Assembly: GCF_017313275.1 (NCBI RefSeq)
Contig: NZ_JAFLNM010000003.1
Location: forward strand, 124,001 to 188,000
Direction: 5' to 3'
Length of the DNA stretch: 64,000 nt
Source of the DNA: Flagellimonas profundi
GTDB lineage: Bacteria > Bacteroidota > Bacteroidia > Flavobacteriales > Flavobacteriaceae
Shown: one piece after another, positions 1-11,987 of the stretch
How positions within the stretch are numbered: position 1 is the first letter of the stretch
Layout: each line of letters begins with the position of its first letter
Notes under the pieces: model-generated
Told to the model about the DNA's origin: nothing
The model's database searches: none
What the model saw: only the letters and a program-made list of their open reading frames with translations
Position numbers and translations under genes: made by a program

Positions 1-199
1 ACCTCATCTGCTTGTTTTACAAATGGATAAACCCCGTGTGAATGGCTAGCGAGCATAAAACGAGCGAAAATTACTTTTCTTTTTGTTTATGGCTAACTTA
101 AATGCTCTATTTTTTTCCAATTATATTAACAATCCCGAATCATGCTAAAAATGGGTGGCAAAACATATAAATCCCCTATTTTTGCCGAAATTTTTGTTG

Positions 200-1789
200 A
201 TGGAATTTGAAAAGGAAATAGCAAAACGAAGAACTTTCGGAATCATCTCCCACCCGGATGCCGGAAAAACAACTTTGACCGAAAAATTACTCTTGTTCGG
301 TGGTGCGATTCAAGAAGCCGGTGCTGTAAAAAGCAATAAGATTAAAAAATCTGCTACGAGTGACTTCATGGAAATTGAGCGCCAAAGAGGAATTTCAGTC
401 GCTACTTCCGTTTTGGCATTTATTTATAAAGGCAAGAAAATCAACATTTTGGACACTCCTGGACACAAGGATTTTGCCGAGGACACTTTTCGAACCTTGA
501 CGGCCGTAGATAGCGTTATTGTAGTTATCGATGTGGCCAAGGGTGTGGAGGAACAAACGGAAAAGCTTGTGGAGGTGTGCCGCATGCGTAATATCCCCAT
601 GATCGTTTTCATCAACAAATTGGACCGTGAGGGTAAAGATGCCTTTGACCTTTTAGACGAAGTGGAGCAAAAATTGGGCCTCACAGTAACACCTTTAAGC
701 TTTCCGATAGGTATGGGGTACGACTTTAAGGGGATTTATAATATCTACGAGAAAAACATTAACCTTTTTAGCGGTAATAGCAAAAAGAATATCGAAGAGA
801 CTATTGCCTTTGATGATTTAGACAATCCTGAACTTGAAAAAATCATAGGAACAGAAGCTGCTGAAGAATTGCGTGGGAATCTAGAACTTGTTGAAGGGGT
901 TTATCCCGATTTTGATAAAGAAGCTTATCTAAAAGGTGAGCTGCAACCCGTATTTTTTGGCTCTGCACTGAACAATTTTGGAGTTCGGGAACTATTGGAT
1001 TGTTTTGTGGACATCGCTCCCTCACCCCGCCCCAAGAAAGCCGAAGAACGTTTGGTAAATGCCAATGAAAAGGATTTTTCAGGCTTCGTATTCAAGATAC
1101 ACGCCAACATGGACCCAAAACACCGTGACCGCCTTGCTTTTGTTAAAATTGTATCCGGTACGTTTGAAAGGAATACACCCTATTTACATGTTAGATTGGG
1201 AAAAAAGCTAAAATTCTCAAGTCCAAACGCATTTTTTGCTGAGAAAAAAGAAATTGTGGATATTTCCTATCCAGGTGATATCGTGGGGCTTCACGATACG
1301 GGCAACTTTAAAATTGGTGATACTTTAACCAGCGGGGAAGAGTTGCACTACAAAGGAATTCCAAGTTTTTCTCCGGAGCACTTTAGGTACATCAACAATG
1401 CCGACCCGATGAAGGCAAAACAATTGTACAAAGGTATTGACCAATTAATGGATGAAGGGGTTGCCCAATTATTTACCCTCGAAATGAACGGAAGAAAGGT
1501 GATAGGAACGGTCGGGGCCTTACAGTATGAAGTAATCCAATATAGATTGGAACACGAATATGGAGCCAAATGTACTTATGAAAACTTCCCTGTGCACAAA
1601 GCGTGCTGGGTAGAGCCTGAAGATGAAAAGAACGAAGAGTTCCAAGAGTTTAAACGGGTAAAACAAAAGTTTTTGGCCACCGATAAAAAGGGACAATTGG
1701 TATTTTTGGCGGATTCACCCTTTTCACTACAAATGACACAACAAAAATATCCCTCGGTCAAATTACATTATACTTCTGAGTTCGAATAG
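200..1789 (+). CDS. prfC: Peptide chain release factor 3 (RF3)
   Basis: Translational GTPase that removes RF1/RF2 from the ribosome after peptide release. Seen: an N-terminal G domain with the P-loop HPDAGKTT near residues 18-25, the switch-I stretch IERQRGISV, DTPGHKDF (G3) and NKLD (G4), followed by the RF3-type domain II and C-terminal domain. An in-frame ATG lies 45 bases upstream at 155, but the extra residues are unlike the family and MEFEKEIAKRR at 200 gives 529 residues, the usual RF3 length, so I use 200. A T-tailed hairpin follows the stop. I recognise nothing in bases 1-154. Identification is firm; the start is likely. Confidence 0.95.
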   Translation: MEFEKEIAKRRTFGIISHPDAGKTTLTEKLLLFGGAIQEAGAVKSNKIKKSATSDFMEIERQRGISVATSVLAFIYKGKKINILDTPGHKDFAEDTFRTLTAVDSVIVVIDVAKGVEEQTEKLVEVCRMRNIPMIVFINKLDREGKDAFDLLDEVEQKLGLTVTPLSFPIGMGYDFKGIYNIYEKNINLFSGNSKKNIEETIAFDDLDNPELEKIIGTEAAEELRGNLELVEGVYPDFDKEAYLKGELQPVFFGSALNNFGVRELLDCFVDIAPSPRPKKAEERLVNANEKDFSGFVFKIHANMDPKHRDRLAFVKIVSGTFERNTPYLHVRLGKKLKFSSPNAFFAEKKEIVDISYPGDIVGLHDTGNFKIGDTLTSGEELHYKGIPSFSPEHFRYINNADPMKAKQLYKGIDQLMDEGVAQLFTLEMNGRKVIGTVGALQYEVIQYRLEHEYGAKCTYENFPVHKACWVEPEDEKNEEFQEFKRVKQKFLATDKKGQLVFLADSPFSLQMTQQKYPSVKLHYTSEFE

Positions 1790-1826
1790 TATTTAAACAC
1801 TAAGAAGACGCATCATATATTTCTGG

Positions 1827-1862
1827 ATATGAAAGGGTTATCTTTTCATATGTCTTTTTTTT
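1827..1862 (+). terminator. Rho-independent terminator of prfC
   Basis: An 8-bp inverted repeat (ATATGAAA / TTTCATAT, about 9-base loop) followed by a run of Ts, 38 bases after the prfC stop. The A/T-rich stem is weak but the T tract is long. It separates prfC from the next gene on the same strand. Confidence 0.6.
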
Positions 1863-1899
1863 GTACATTGGATAGCATAACCAATTAAATAAAGAAATT

Positions 1900-2331
1900 A
1901 TGACTACATCAGTAAAACCACCTACCTGGTTCTGGGTGGTGAGCGTTATTGCACTTTTATGGAATTTGGTCGGAGTTTTCAACTATCTCAATCAAGCTTT
2001 TAATCAAGTAGCCATTTTAGAAAGTTTAAACCAAGCGCAACGCGAGGCTTTTGAAAGTATACCAGCTTGGGCAACCGCAGCATTTGCCATTGCCGTTTTC
2101 GCAGGTACCATTGCCTGCATAGGTCTTTTAATGCGCAAAAAATGGGCGCGCCCTCTTTTTATTATCTCATTGATTGCTGCAGTGGCACAATTTATTCACT
2201 GGCTGTTTATTTCTAATGCCGTTGAGGCTTTTGGACCTTCTACCTATGCCATGCCCGTATTCATCATTGTTATTGGAATCTATCTTGTCTCTTTTTCCAA
2301 AAAAGGTATTCAGAAAGGTTGGCTAAATTAA
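1900..2331 (+). CDS. Small four-helix membrane protein, function unknown
   Basis: 143 residues with four hydrophobic stretches at about residues 10-32, 58-78, 86-106 and 114-134, separated by short charged loops (MRKKWARP between helices 2 and 3), so probably a four-pass inner-membrane protein. The family seems common in Flavobacteriaceae from memory, but I know no function. There is no lipobox or enzymatic motif. It is monocistronic: a terminator precedes it (end of prfC) and a strong bidirectional terminator follows 5 bases after its stop. Confidence 0.75.
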   Translation: MTTSVKPPTWFWVVSVIALLWNLVGVFNYLNQAFNQVAILESLNQAQREAFESIPAWATAAFAIAVFAGTIACIGLLMRKKWARPLFIISLIAAVAQFIHWLFISNAVEAFGPSTYAMPVFIIVIGIYLVSFSKKGIQKGWLN

Positions 2332-2336
2332 ATCAT

Positions 2337-2367
2337 AAAAAAGCCCCGAATGTTCGGGGCTTTTTTT
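2337..2367. terminator. Bidirectional Rho-independent terminator
   Basis: A-run, then GCCCCGAA / TTCGGGGC with a minimal loop, then a T-run. It works symmetrically for the plus-strand membrane-protein gene and the minus-strand DUF3467 gene, whose stop codon lies in the A/T tract. Confidence 0.9.
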
Positions 2368-2677
2368 ATGCTTCACCAGTAGGTCCAAAATTTAATGGGA
2401 TTGCCGGTTGTTCGTAATCTTGTATAGTTCCATGTGCCTGTTCAAATCGGCTTACGTTATCGTTTAAAGCCTTAAGCAGCTTTTTGGCGTGCTGTGGTGT
2501 TAAAATGATTCTGCTCTTAACCTTTGCCTTGGGCGCACCCGGCATTAAACTAATAAAATCTACAACAAATTCAGATACAGAGTGGTTGATAATAGCCAAA
2601 TTGGAATATGTTCCCTCAGCGGTTTTCTCATCCAACTCTATATTGATCTGCTTCTGCTTTTTCTTTTCTTCAGCCAT
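2366..2677 (-). CDS. DUF3467 family protein
   Basis: 103 residues from the ATG at 2677; an in-frame ATG 21 bases upstream (2698) falls in the rpoC terminator and adds an unlikely MFLRQNS. Charged N-terminus (MAEEKKKQKQINIELDEKTAEG), then the DUF3467 core with the patterns YSNLAIINHSVSEFVVDF and a PQHAKKLLKAL helix. Function unknown; the family is small, soluble and conserved just downstream of rpoC in many Bacteroidota (family knowledge). It lies 54 bases after the rpoC stop with the rpoC terminator between, so it is expressed by read-through or from a promoter I could not see. Confidence 0.85.
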   Translation of the reverse strand: MAEEKKKQKQINIELDEKTAEGTYSNLAIINHSVSEFVVDFISLMPGAPKAKVKSRIILTPQHAKKLLKALNDNVSRFEQAHGTIQDYEQPAIPLNFGPTGEA

Positions 2678-2690
2678 ACTATTTTGTCTT

Positions 2691-2721
2691 AAAAACAAAA
2701 ACCCCGGCTTAGGGCCAGGGT
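2691..2721 (-). terminator. Terminator after rpoC
   Basis: On the minus strand ACCCTGGC pairs with GCCGGGGT (8 bp, one G-U) around a 5-base loop, followed by T5-G-T5. It lies 10 bases after the rpoC stop and 14 bases before the DUF3467 ATG, and probably ends the rplKAJL-rpoBC transcript. Confidence 0.8.
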
Positions 2722-2730
2722 TTGTTTTAT

Positions 2731-5700
2731 TTAGAATTTAAATTCCTCTTTTCGGGCCATGATCTCATCATACTCCTCTTTGGAACCTACGATGATACTA
2801 TCATAATCCCTCATACCTGTACCGGCCGGAATCTTATGTCCTACAATCACATTCTCTTTCAAACCTTCCAAGGTATCCACTTTACCACTTACTGCGGCTT
2901 CGTTCAATACTTTAGTGGTTTCCTGGAACGATGCTGCAGAGATAAACGACTTGGTCTGCAACGATGCTCTTGTGATACCTTGCAAGATTGGGGTTGCAGT
3001 TGCTGCAACAGCGTCTCTTGCGGCCACCAAGGTCTTATCCTCTCTTCTTAGAATAGAGTTCTCGTCCCTTAGTTCACGTACAGTCAGAATCTGTCCTGGT
3101 TTCAATCTTTCTGAATCACCGGCATCCTCAACCACTTTTTTACCGAAAATCTCATCATTTTCATTGATAAAGTCGTCTTTGTGTACCAATTGATTTTCTA
3201 GGAAAATCGTATCTCCTGGATCTTGGATTTTTACTTTACGCATCATTTGTCTCACAACAACCTCGAAGTGCTTGTCATTAATCTTCACACCTTGTAAACG
3301 ATATACTTCCTGTACTTCGTTCACCAAGTACTGTTGTACAGCAGATGGTCCCTTAATGGACAAAATATCTTCTGGCGTAATGGAACCATCGGACAATGGC
3401 ATACCTGCTCGTACGTAGTCATTCTCCTGAACCAAGATTTGGTTGGACAATTTAACCAAGTACTTTTTGATATCGCCTGTCTTGGACTCGATAATAATCT
3501 CACGGTTACCGCGCTTGATCTTACCGAAAGATACCACACCATCAATTTCAGAAACAACTGCCGGGTTGGAAGGGTTACGTGCTTCGAACAGCTCGGTTAC
3601 CCTTGGAAGACCACCGGTAATATCCCCTGCCTTGGCAGATTTACGTGGGATTTTCACCAAGATCTTACCTTCTTTAACCTTTTCATTGTCATCAACCATC
3701 AAGTGAGAACCTACAGGCAAGTTGTACGAACGCAATGTTTCACCTTTACCATCCTTGATCAACAAGGTCGGTATCAACTTTTTGTTTCTGGTCTCGGAAA
3801 TCACTTTTTCTTGGAAACCGGTTTGTTCATCGATTTCAACTTGATAAGTAACCCCTTGCTCAAGATTTTCGTAAGCAATCTGACCAGAGAACTCAGAAAC
3901 GATTACACCATTATATGGATCCCATTCACAAATTATAGTTCCTTTCGTAATTTTCTCACCGTTCTTAATGAACAATTGAGAACCGTAAGGGATATTATTT
4001 GTACTTAGGGTAATTCCAGTTTTTGGATCGACAATCTTAACTTCAGATGTTCTGGAGATTACAATATCGGTTTTACCACCTTCACTGTTTTCTCCTTTAA
4101 CCAATCTTAGGTCTTCAATTTCAGCAATACCATCAAACTTGGACTCCAACTTGTTGTCCTCGGAAATGTTACCTGCAATACCACCCACGTGGAAGGTACG
4201 CAAGGTCAACTGTGTACCTGGCTCACCAATGGATTGTGCAGCTACAACACCAACAGCTTCTCCTCGCTGTACCATTTTGTTGGTAGCAAGGTTTCTTCCG
4301 TAACATTTGGCGCAAATTCCTTGTGGAGCCTCACACGTCAATGGAGATCTTACTTCTATTTTCTCAATTGGAGCTGCCTCTACCCTTTTTACATCGGCTT
4401 CATTGATCTCTTGTCCTGCTTTCAGCACAAGCTCTTCGGTCAATGGGTTGTACACATCGTGCAACGATACCCTACCCAAGATTCTCTCACCCAAGGTTTC
4501 AACAATCTCCTCATTTTTCTTCAATGGTTCTACTTCGATACCTCTCAAAGTTTCACAATCCTCGCTGTTCACGATCACATCCTGTGAAACATCCACCAAA
4601 CGTCTGGTCAAGTAACCCGCATCCGCCGTTTTCAAAGCGGTATCCGCAAGACCTTTACGTGCACCGTGGGTAGAGATAAAGTATTCCAAAATCGACAACC
4701 CTTCCTTAAAGTTCGAAAGAATCGGGTTTTCGATGATTTCACCACCACCAGCTGTGGATTTTTTAGGCTTGGCCATCAATCCACGCATACCGGTCAACTG
4801 ACGAATCTGCTCTTTGGAACCCCTTGCACCTGAATCCAACATCATGTATACAGAGTTGAATCCTTGCTTGTCCTCACGGATTCGTTTCATCGCCAACTCG
4901 GTCAACATAGCGTTGGTAGATGTCCAAACATCAATTACCTGGTTGTAACGCTCGTTGTTGGTGATAAGACCCATGTTATAGTTCATCATAATACCATCGA
5001 CCTGCTCATTGGCATCGCCGATCATATCCTGTTTTTCTGCAGGAATAATAATATCACCCAAACTAAAGGATAGACCACCCTTAAAGGCGAAATCGTATCC
5101 CATGGCCTTGATTTTATCCAAGAATTCAGCAGTTCTTGGCACATCGGTCACTGCAAGAATGTCCCCGATGATATTTCTAAGGGCTTTCTTGTTCAATACC
5201 GTATTGATGAATCCTGCTTGTTCCGGTACAACCGTGTTGAACAATACACGACCTACTGTGGTTTCAATGATTTTATAAACCAATTCACCTTCTTCGTTAA
5301 AGTCTTTGGCTCTTACCTTAATACCGGCGTTAAGCGAAACCTTTTTCTCGTTGAAGGCTATCTCTACTTCTTCAGAAGAATAGAAGGTCAATCCTTCACC
5401 CAAAACAGGCTCTTCTTTGGTAGATTTCTTGTGCTTGGTCATATAGTACAATCCCAAAACCATATCCTGAGATGGTACGGTAATCGGAGAACCGTTCGCT
5501 GGGTTAAGGATGTTCTGTGAAGCCAACATCAATAATTGTGCTTCCAAAATGGCCTCTGGCCCCAAAGGCAAGTGAACTGCCATCTGGTCCCCATCAAAAT
5601 CCGCGTTAAATGCGGTACACGCCAATGGGTGCAAACGAATCGCCTTACCTTCAATAAGTTTTGGCTGGAACGCTTGGATACCCAATCTGTGCAATGTGGG

Positions 5701-7029
5701 GGCACGGTTCAACAATACGGGGTGTCCTTTAAGGACATTTTCAAGAATATCCCATACTACGGGCTCCTTCTTGTCTATAATCTTTTTAGCTGATTTAACC
5801 GTCTTTACAATACCTCTTTCAATCAACTTACGGATGATGAAAGGCTTGTAAAGTTCAGCAGCCATATCCTTAGGAAGACCACACTCGTACAAGTTCAGTT
5901 CCGGTCCAACAACAATCACGGAACGAGCGGAATAATCCACACGTTTACCCAAAAGGTTTTGACGGAAACGACCTTGCTTACCTTTCAATGAATCGGAAAG
6001 GGACTTCAATGGTCTGTTAGACTCTGTTTTTACGGCAGATGCCTTCCTTGTATTATCGAAAAGAGAGTCCACGGCTTCTTGAAGCATACGTTTTTCGTTT
6101 CTCAAGATCACCTCTGGCGCCTTGATTTCCATTAAACGCTTCAAACGGTTGTTACGGATGATCACTCTTCGGTACAAGTCGTTCAAATCGGATGTCGCAA
6201 AACGACCACCATCCAACGGCACCAACGGACGCAATTCCGGTGGAATCACAGGTATCACCTTCATGATCATCCACTCAGGGTTGTTTTCCCTGTTGTTTTG
6301 TGATTCACGAAGGGCTTCAACCACCTGAAGACGTTTCAACGCCTCAGTTTTACGTTGCTTGGAAGTTTCAGTGTTCGCCTTGTGACGCAGTTCGTAAGAC
6401 AATTGCTCCAAATCGATTCTGGACAAAATCTCGATCAAACACTCGGCACCCATTTTGGCGATGAACTTGTTTGGATCGGTATCCTCCAAGTATTGGTTCT
6501 CGGTAGGAAGCGTTTCCAAAATGTTCAAATATTCCTCTTCGGTCAAGAAATCCATTTTATTGATTTCCTCACCTTCTGGACCTTTGGCAATACCCGGCTG
6601 GATAACCACATACCTTTCGTAGTATATGATCATATCCAACTTTTTGGATGGTAATCCCAAAAGGTATCCTATTTTGTTTGGTAGCGAACGGAAGTACCAG
6701 ATGTGCGCTACTGGAACCACAAGGTTAATGTGTCCCACACGGTCTCTACGTACCTTTTTCTCCGTCACTTCAACACCACAACGGTCACAAACGATTCCAC
6801 GGTAACGGATTCTTTTGTATTTACCACAGGCACATTCGTAATCCTTTACAGGACCAAAAATACGCTCGCAGAACAATCCATCACGCTCTGGTTTGTGCGT
6901 TCTATAGTTAATGGTTTCAGGCTTCAAAACTTCTCCACGGGACTCTGCCAAGATTGACTCTGGAGAGGCCAATCCGATGGAAATTTTGTTGAACCTTTTT
7001 TGTGCGTTATTATCTTTTATTCTAGCCAT
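2731..7029 (-). CDS. rpoC: DNA-directed RNA polymerase subunit beta'
   Basis: Largest RNA polymerase subunit, carrying the catalytic Mg2+ site. Seen: N-terminal zinc finger ([13 protein letters not shown], about residues 66-84), the active-site NADFDGD at 475-481, the [10 protein letters not shown] segment, and the second zinc cluster [11 protein letters not shown]. The 1,432 residues match the Bacteroidota form. It follows rpoB on the same strand with 39 bases between and ends the rplKAJL-rpoBC cluster, with a terminator just behind. No truncation or frameshift seen. Confidence 0.99.
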   Translation of the reverse strand: MARIKDNNAQKRFNKISIGLASPESILAESRGEVLKPETINYRTHKPERDGLFCERIFGPVKDYECACGKYKRIRYRGIVCDRCGVEVTEKKVRRDRVGHINLVVPVAHIWYFRSLPNKIGYLLGLPSKKLDMIIYYERYVVIQPGIAKGPEGEEINKMDFLTEEEYLNILETLPTENQYLEDTDPNKFIAKMGAECLIEILSRIDLEQLSYELRHKANTETSKQRKTEALKRLQVVEALRESQNNRENNPEWMIMKVIPVIPPELRPLVPLDGGRFATSDLNDLYRRVIIRNNRLKRLMEIKAPEVILRNEKRMLQEAVDSLFDNTRKASAVKTESNRPLKSLSDSLKGKQGRFRQNLLGKRVDYSARSVIVVGPELNLYECGLPKDMAAELYKPFIIRKLIERGIVKTVKSAKKIIDKKEPVVWDILENVLKGHPVLLNRAPTLHRLGIQAFQPKLIEGKAIRLHPLACTAFNADFDGDQMAVHLPLGPEAILEAQLLMLASQNILNPANGSPITVPSQDMVLGLYYMTKHKKSTKEEPVLGEGLTFYSSEEVEIAFNEKKVSLNAGIKVRAKDFNEEGELVYKIIETTVGRVLFNTVVPEQAGFINTVLNKKALRNIIGDILAVTDVPRTAEFLDKIKAMGYDFAFKGGLSFSLGDIIIPAEKQDMIGDANEQVDGIMMNYNMGLITNNERYNQVIDVWTSTNAMLTELAMKRIREDKQGFNSVYMMLDSGARGSKEQIRQLTGMRGLMAKPKKSTAGGGEIIENPILSNFKEGLSILEYFISTHGARKGLADTALKTADAGYLTRRLVDVSQDVIVNSEDCETLRGIEVEPLKKNEEIVETLGERILGRVSLHDVYNPLTEELVLKAGQEINEADVKRVEAAPIEKIEVRSPLTCEAPQGICAKCYGRNLATNKMVQRGEAVGVVAAQSIGEPGTQLTLRTFHVGGIAGNISEDNKLESKFDGIAEIEDLRLVKGENSEGGKTDIVISRTSEVKIVDPKTGITLSTNNIPYGSQLFIKNGEKITKGTIICEWDPYNGVIVSEFSGQIAYENLEQGVTYQVEIDEQTGFQEKVISETRNKKLIPTLLIKDGKGETLRSYNLPVGSHLMVDDNEKVKEGKILVKIPRKSAKAGDITGGLPRVTELFEARNPSNPAVVSEIDGVVSFGKIKRGNREIIIESKTGDIKKYLVKLSNQILVQENDYVRAGMPLSDGSITPEDILSIKGPSAVQQYLVNEVQEVYRLQGVKINDKHFEVVVRQMMRKVKIQDPGDTIFLENQLVHKDDFINENDEIFGKKVVEDAGDSERLKPGQILTVRELRDENSILRREDKTLVAARDAVAATATPILQGITRASLQTKSFISAASFQETTKVLNEAAVSGKVDTLEGLKENVIVGHKIPAGTGMRDYDSIIVGSKEEYDEIMARKEEFKF

Positions 7030-7068
7030 AACAATATGGTGATGATATAATTAATGTAATATAGTATT

Positions 7069-10000
7069 CTACTCTTCCAAACGGATATCCAAGCCCAAAC
7101 CTTTAAGTTCGTGCATCAATACGTTGAAAGATTCTGGCAATCCAGGTTCTGGCATGGTCTCACCCTTAACAATGGTCTCATAGGTCTTGGCCCTACCGAT
7201 CACATCATCCGACTTCACAGTCAATATCTCCCTAAGGGTAGATGATGCTCCGTAGGCTTCCAATGCCCAAACTTCCATCTCTCCAAAACGCTGACCACCG
7301 AACTGTGCCTTACCACCCAATGGTTGTTGTGTGATCAAGGAGTATGGTCCAATAGATCTTGCGTGCATCTTATCGTCGACCATGTGACCTAATTTCAGCA
7401 TGTAGATCACACCAACGGTTGCACGTTGATCAAAACGTTGACCTGTTCCACCGTCATATAGGTAGGTATGTCCAAATCTTGGTACACCAGCTTCATCGGT
7501 AAGTTTGTTGATCTCATCCAACGAGGCTCCGTCGAAAATCGGGGTCGCATATTTCTGACCCAATTTTTGTCCGGCCCAACCCAATACGGTTTCGTAAATC
7601 TGACCAATGTTCATCCTTGAAGGTACACCAAGTGGGTTCAATACAATGTCCACAGGGGTTCCGTCTTCCAAGAAAGGCATATCTTCTTGACGAACGATAC
7701 GGGCAACAATACCTTTGTTACCGTGACGACCTGCCATTTTATCACCAACCTTAAGCTTACGCTTTTTAGCGATGTATACCTTAGCCAATTTCATGATACC
7801 TGCAGGAAGTTCATCCCCAACAGAGATGGTAAACTTGTCCCTTCTTAGGTTACCTTGAATGTCGTTCAATTTAATTTTGTAGTTGTGCAACAAATCGGCC
7901 ACCAATGCATTGGTTTTGTCGTCTGTTGTCCAGCTACCTCCTACCAAGTGAGCGAAATCATCAACAGCGTTCAACATTTTGATGGTGTATTTCTTTCCTT
8001 TTGGAAGTACTTCTTCTCCCAAATCGTTGATTACACCTTGTGATGTTTTTCCGCTGATCAACCCGAACAACTTCTCGATCAATACATCTTTTAGTTGTTG
8101 GAACTTCACTTCGTAGTCCATCTCCAATCTTGCGATGGCTTCTTTGTCTTCGGAACGTTTTCTCTTGTCCTTGATGGAACGTGAGAACAATTTCTTATCG
8201 ATTACCACACCTCTCAAAGATGGTGAAGCCTTCAATGAAGCATCTTTAACGTCACCTGCTTTATCACCAAAGATGGCACGCAACAATTTTTCTTCAGGAG
8301 TTGGATCGGATTCTCCTTTTGGAGTGATCTTACCGATCAAAATATCACCTGGCTTCACTTCGGCACCAATACGGATCATACCGTACTCATCCAAATCCTT
8401 GGTTGCTTCCTCGGATACGTTGGGAATATCGTTGGTCAATTCCTCGGCACCCAATTTGGTATCCCTTACTTCCAAGGAGTACTCATCAATATGAATGGAG
8501 GTAAAGATATCCTCACGAACAACTTTTTCGGAAATCACGATCGCATCCTCAAAGTTGTATCCTTTCCAAGGCATAAAGGCAACCTTCATGTTTCTACCCA
8601 AGGCCAATTCACCTTTCTCGGTAGCGTAACCTTCACAAAGCACCTGACCTTTTTTCACTTTGTCACCTTTCTTTACAATTGGTTTCAAGTTAATGCTGGT
8701 CCCTTGGTTCGTTTTTCTAAACTTCACCAATTGGTAGGTCTTTGAGTCGTCGTCAAAGCTTACCAAGCGCTCTTCATCGGTCCTTGTATATTTTATTGTG
8801 ATTTTTTGTGAATCCACATATTCCACTACTCCATCTCCCTCGGCATTGATCAATACCCTGGAATCGGTAGCTACTTGTCTTTCCAAACCTGTACCTACAA
8901 TAGGGGAATCCGGTCTCAACAATGGAACGGCCTGACGCATCATGTTCGATCCCATCAAGGCACGGTTCGCATCATCGTGCTCCAAGAAAGGAATCAAGGA
9001 TGCAGAAATGGATGCTATCTGGTTCGGCGCAACGTCAGTGTACTTCACCTCTGTTGGATCCACTACCGGGAAATCGCCTTCTTCACGGGCAATTACCTTT
9101 TCCCTTTCAATGGTTCCATCATCTCCCAATGGGATGTTGGCTTGGGCAATCTTCATTCCCTCCTCTTCTTCGGCACTTAGGTAAATGTGGTTTTTGGTAT
9201 CCACTTTACCATCTTCAACTTTACGATAAGGAGTTTCCAAGAAGCCCATATTGTTCACCTTGGCAAATACGGACAACGAAGAAATCAAACCAATGTTCGG
9301 TCCTTCAGGTGTCTCAATAGGACACAATCTTCCGTAGTGTGTATAGTGAACGTCACGCACTTCGAAACCGGCTCTTTCGCGGGAAAGACCACCTGGCCCT
9401 AGTGCGGACAATCTTCTCTTGTGTGTTATCTCGGCCAACGGGTTGGTCTGGTCCATGAACTGGGACAACTGGTTGGTTCCGAAGAAAGAGTTGATCACGG
9501 ATGACAATGTCTTCGCGTTGATCAAATCGATCGGAGTAAATACCTCATTGTCTCGAACGTTCATACGCTCACGGATGGTACGAGCCATACGTGCCAAACC
9601 TACGCCGAACTGTGAGGACAATTGCTCACCTACGGTTCTTACACGACGGTTGGATAAGTGATCGATATCATCAATCTCTGCTTTGGAGTTGATCAACTCG
9701 ATCAAATACTTGATGATAGTGATGATATCTTCTTTGGTCAATACCTGCTTGTCCATTCCGATATCCAAGCCCAATTTCTTGTTCATTCTGTAACGACCTA
9801 CTTCACCTAAGTTGTACCGTTGGTCGGAGAAGAACAATTTATCGATAATACCACGAGCTGTCTCCTCATCTGGCGGCTCGGCATTACGCAATTGTCTGTA
9901 AATGTGCTCTACCGCTTCTTTTTCGGAGTTGGTAGGGTCTTTTTGCAAAGTGTTGTGGATAATGGCGTAATCGGATTGTGCATTGTTCTCCTTGTGAAGA

Positions 10001-10878
10001 AGTATGGTCTTCACGTCGGCGTCAATGATTTCATCGATATGCTCTTTTTCCAAAACGGTATCACGATCAAGTACAATTTCGTTTCTTTCGATGGAAACCA
10101 CTTCACCTGTATCCTCGTCCACGAAATCCTCATGCCATGTGTTCAACACCCTGGCGGCCAATTTACGGCCCAATACTTTTTTAAGTCCGGTCTTGGAAAC
10201 CTTTACTTCTTCCGAAAGGTCGAAGATTTCCAAAATATCCTTGTCCCTCTCAAAGCCGATGGCTCGGAACAATGTGGTTACCGGTAATTTTTTCTTCCTA
10301 TCAATGTAGGCATACATCACCGAGTTGATATCGGTGGCAAATTCAATCCAAGACCCTTTGAAAGGAATTACCCTGGCTGAATATAGTTTTGTTCCATTTG
10401 CGTGGAAAGATTGTCCAAAGAACACTCCTGGAGATCTATGCAATTGGGAAACCACAACGCGTTCCGCACCGTTGATCACAAAGGTTCCACTAGGAGTCAT
10501 GTATGGGATGGTACCCAAATACACATCCTGTACGATAGTTTCGAAATCTTCGTGCTCTGGATCGGTACAGTACAATTTTAAACGTGCCTTTAACGGTACG
10601 CTGTAGGTAAGTCCACGCTCGATACATTCTTGGATGGAATATCTTGGTGGATCAATGAAGTAATCCAAAAACTCAAGTACAAACTGGTTTCTGGTATCTG
10701 TGATTGGAAAATTCTCCATGAAGGTGTTGTAGAGACCTTCGTTTCCTCTTTCGTCAGATTTAGTTTCAAGCTGGAAAAAGTCTTGGAACGATTTTATCTG
10801 AATGTCCAAGAAATCCGGGTATTCCGGTATGTTCTTAGCGGATGCGAAATTAACTCTTTCAATAGTGTTTGTGAACAT
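7069..10878 (-). CDS. rpoB: DNA-directed RNA polymerase subunit beta
   Basis: Second catalytic subunit, 1,269 residues. The rifampicin pocket is readable: [21 protein letters not shown] with Asp476, His486 and Ser491 at the positions of E. coli Asp516, His526 and Ser531, so no common resistance change is present. The C-terminal [13 protein letters not shown] and [14 protein letters not shown] blocks are standard. It is separated from rplL by a 128-base gap that holds a conspicuous hairpin, and is followed by rpoC. Confidence 0.99.
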   Translation of the reverse strand: MFTNTIERVNFASAKNIPEYPDFLDIQIKSFQDFFQLETKSDERGNEGLYNTFMENFPITDTRNQFVLEFLDYFIDPPRYSIQECIERGLTYSVPLKARLKLYCTDPEHEDFETIVQDVYLGTIPYMTPSGTFVINGAERVVVSQLHRSPGVFFGQSFHANGTKLYSARVIPFKGSWIEFATDINSVMYAYIDRKKKLPVTTLFRAIGFERDKDILEIFDLSEEVKVSKTGLKKVLGRKLAARVLNTWHEDFVDEDTGEVVSIERNEIVLDRDTVLEKEHIDEIIDADVKTILLHKENNAQSDYAIIHNTLQKDPTNSEKEAVEHIYRQLRNAEPPDEETARGIIDKLFFSDQRYNLGEVGRYRMNKKLGLDIGMDKQVLTKEDIITIIKYLIELINSKAEIDDIDHLSNRRVRTVGEQLSSQFGVGLARMARTIRERMNVRDNEVFTPIDLINAKTLSSVINSFFGTNQLSQFMDQTNPLAEITHKRRLSALGPGGLSRERAGFEVRDVHYTHYGRLCPIETPEGPNIGLISSLSVFAKVNNMGFLETPYRKVEDGKVDTKNHIYLSAEEEEGMKIAQANIPLGDDGTIEREKVIAREEGDFPVVDPTEVKYTDVAPNQIASISASLIPFLEHDDANRALMGSNMMRQAVPLLRPDSPIVGTGLERQVATDSRVLINAEGDGVVEYVDSQKITIKYTRTDEERLVSFDDDSKTYQLVKFRKTNQGTSINLKPIVKKGDKVKKGQVLCEGYATEKGELALGRNMKVAFMPWKGYNFEDAIVISEKVVREDIFTSIHIDEYSLEVRDTKLGAEELTNDIPNVSEEATKDLDEYGMIRIGAEVKPGDILIGKITPKGESDPTPEEKLLRAIFGDKAGDVKDASLKASPSLRGVVIDKKLFSRSIKDKRKRSEDKEAIARLEMDYEVKFQQLKDVLIEKLFGLISGKTSQGVINDLGEEVLPKGKKYTIKMLNAVDDFAHLVGGSWTTDDKTNALVADLLHNYKIKLNDIQGNLRRDKFTISVGDELPAGIMKLAKVYIAKKRKLKVGDKMAGRHGNKGIVARIVRQEDMPFLEDGTPVDIVLNPLGVPSRMNIGQIYETVLGWAGQKLGQKYATPIFDGASLDEINKLTDEAGVPRFGHTYLYDGGTGQRFDQRATVGVIYMLKLGHMVDDKMHARSIGPYSLITQQPLGGKAQFGGQRFGEMEVWALEAYGASSTLREILTVKSDDVIGRAKTYETIVKGETMPEPGLPESFNVLMHELKGLGLDIRLEE

Positions 10879-10951
10879 CTATGGACAAATTTTGATCGTG
10901 AATACTAAGTGGGTTCGTGTACGGCTTTATACACTCCTTATATAAATAGGC

Positions 10952-10982
10952 TAAGGTCTAACCAAAAAATGGAAAGACCTTA
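10952..10982 (-). promoter_or_regulatory. Hairpin between rplL and rpoB
   Basis: Perfect 8-bp inverted repeat TAAGGTCT / AGACCTTA, with an inner CCA / TGG pairing across a symmetrical AA/AA internal loop. No T tract follows, so it is not a classic terminator. In E. coli this interval holds an attenuator and an RNase III site that set the ribosomal-protein to polymerase ratio; an equivalent role here is inference from position. Confidence 0.5.
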
Positions 10983-11006
10983 ACCAAGTTCTAATGGGAA
11001 AAGCGA

Positions 11007-11390
11007 TTATTTAAGCTCAACTTCCGCTCCTGCTTCTTCCAATGATTTTTTGATGCCTTCTGCTTCATCTTTGGCAACACCTTCCTTAACAGCTTTTGGT
11101 GCGCTGTCAACGATTTCTTTAGCGTCTTTTAGTCCAAGACCGGTCAATTCCTTAACCAATTTTACGACTGCCAATTTAGATCCACCGGCAGCTGTAAGGA
11201 TTACATCGAATTCTGATTTTTCCTCAGCAGCTTCACCTTCACCTCCACCAGCGGCAGCACCACCAGCAACGGCCACTGCAGCAGCAGCAGGCTCAATACC
11301 GTATTCTTCTTTTAAAATGTCGGCCAACTCATTTACCTCTTTTACTGTAAGGTTTACCAACTGTTCTGCAAAATCTTTTAAATCTGCCAT
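11007..11390 (-). CDS. rplL: 50S ribosomal protein L7/L12 (bL12)
   Basis: 127 residues: N-terminal dimerisation helix ([24 protein letters not shown]), an Ala/Gly-rich hinge at about residues 35-57, and a C-terminal factor-binding domain with KTELGL-like [17 protein letters not shown]. Forms the stalk that recruits translational GTPases. It follows rplJ after 55 bases. Confidence 0.98.
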   Translation of the reverse strand: MADLKDFAEQLVNLTVKEVNELADILKEEYGIEPAAAAVAVAGGAAAGGGEGEAAEEKSEFDVILTAAGGSKLAVVKLVKELTGLGLKDAKEIVDSAPKAVKEGVAKDEAEGIKKSLEEAGAEVELK

Positions 11391-11445
11391 TTTTCTATCG
11401 TTTAATAAAAATGTTTAAAAATATACTTAGTTTATTGTGCGCGAA

Positions 11446-11964
11446 TTATTCTTTCTCAGAAAGGGTTTTAAGGATACCTGCCAATTTACCGCCTCCAGAC
11501 TTAAGTCCAGAAATAACGTTTTTGGCCGGTGATTGCAACAATCCAATGATATCCCCGATAACTTCCTCTTTGGACTTGATGTTAACAAGTGCGTCAAGGT
11601 TGTTGTCCCCGATGTAGACGGCCTCTTCGATAAAGGCTCCTTTCAACACGGGCTTTTCTGATTTTTTTCTAAAGTTCTTGATAAGTTTCGCAGGTGCGTT
11701 CCCTGTTTCGGACAACATCAATGATGTATTGCCTTTCAACACTTCGGGAAGCTCACCAAATTCCTTATCAGAAGCTTCCATTGCTTTTGCAAGCAAGGTG
11801 TTCTTAACGACCGCAAGCTTAATATTCGCCTTGAAACACGCTCTTCTCAAATTGGAGGTGTCCACGGCATTCAATCCTGATATGTCCGCCAAATAAATGT
11901 TTGGATTATCAGCCAACTGTGCAGTCAAGTCTTTTATTACTGTTGCTTTTTCTTCTCTTGTCAT
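11446..11964 (-). CDS. rplJ: 50S ribosomal protein L10 (uL10)
   Basis: 172 residues with the L10 N-terminal RNA-binding domain (MTREEKATVIKDLTAQL, LRRACFKANIKLAVVKNTL) and the C-terminal helix that anchors L7/L12. Only 23 bases separate it from rplA, so there is no room for an E. coli-style structured rplJ leader; any L10 autoregulation must use another site. Confidence 0.98.
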   Translation of the reverse strand: MTREEKATVIKDLTAQLADNPNIYLADISGLNAVDTSNLRRACFKANIKLAVVKNTLLAKAMEASDKEFGELPEVLKGNTSLMLSETGNAPAKLIKNFRKKSEKPVLKGAFIEEAVYIGDNNLDALVNIKSKEEVIGDIIGLLQSPAKNVISGLKSGGGKLAGILKTLSEKE

Positions 11965-11987
11965 AGTTAAAAAAATTGAACTACCAG

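Noticed and set aside
155..199. Upstream ATG of prfC
   Set aside because: Adds 15 residues not found in RF3; the ATG at 200 gives the normal length.
3334..4008. 224-residue open frame antisense to rpoC
   Set aside because: Shadow of rpoC codon usage; composition is not like a real protein.
9421..9480. Rifampicin-resistance changes in rpoB
   Set aside because: Asp476, His486 and Ser491 all match sensitive sequences.
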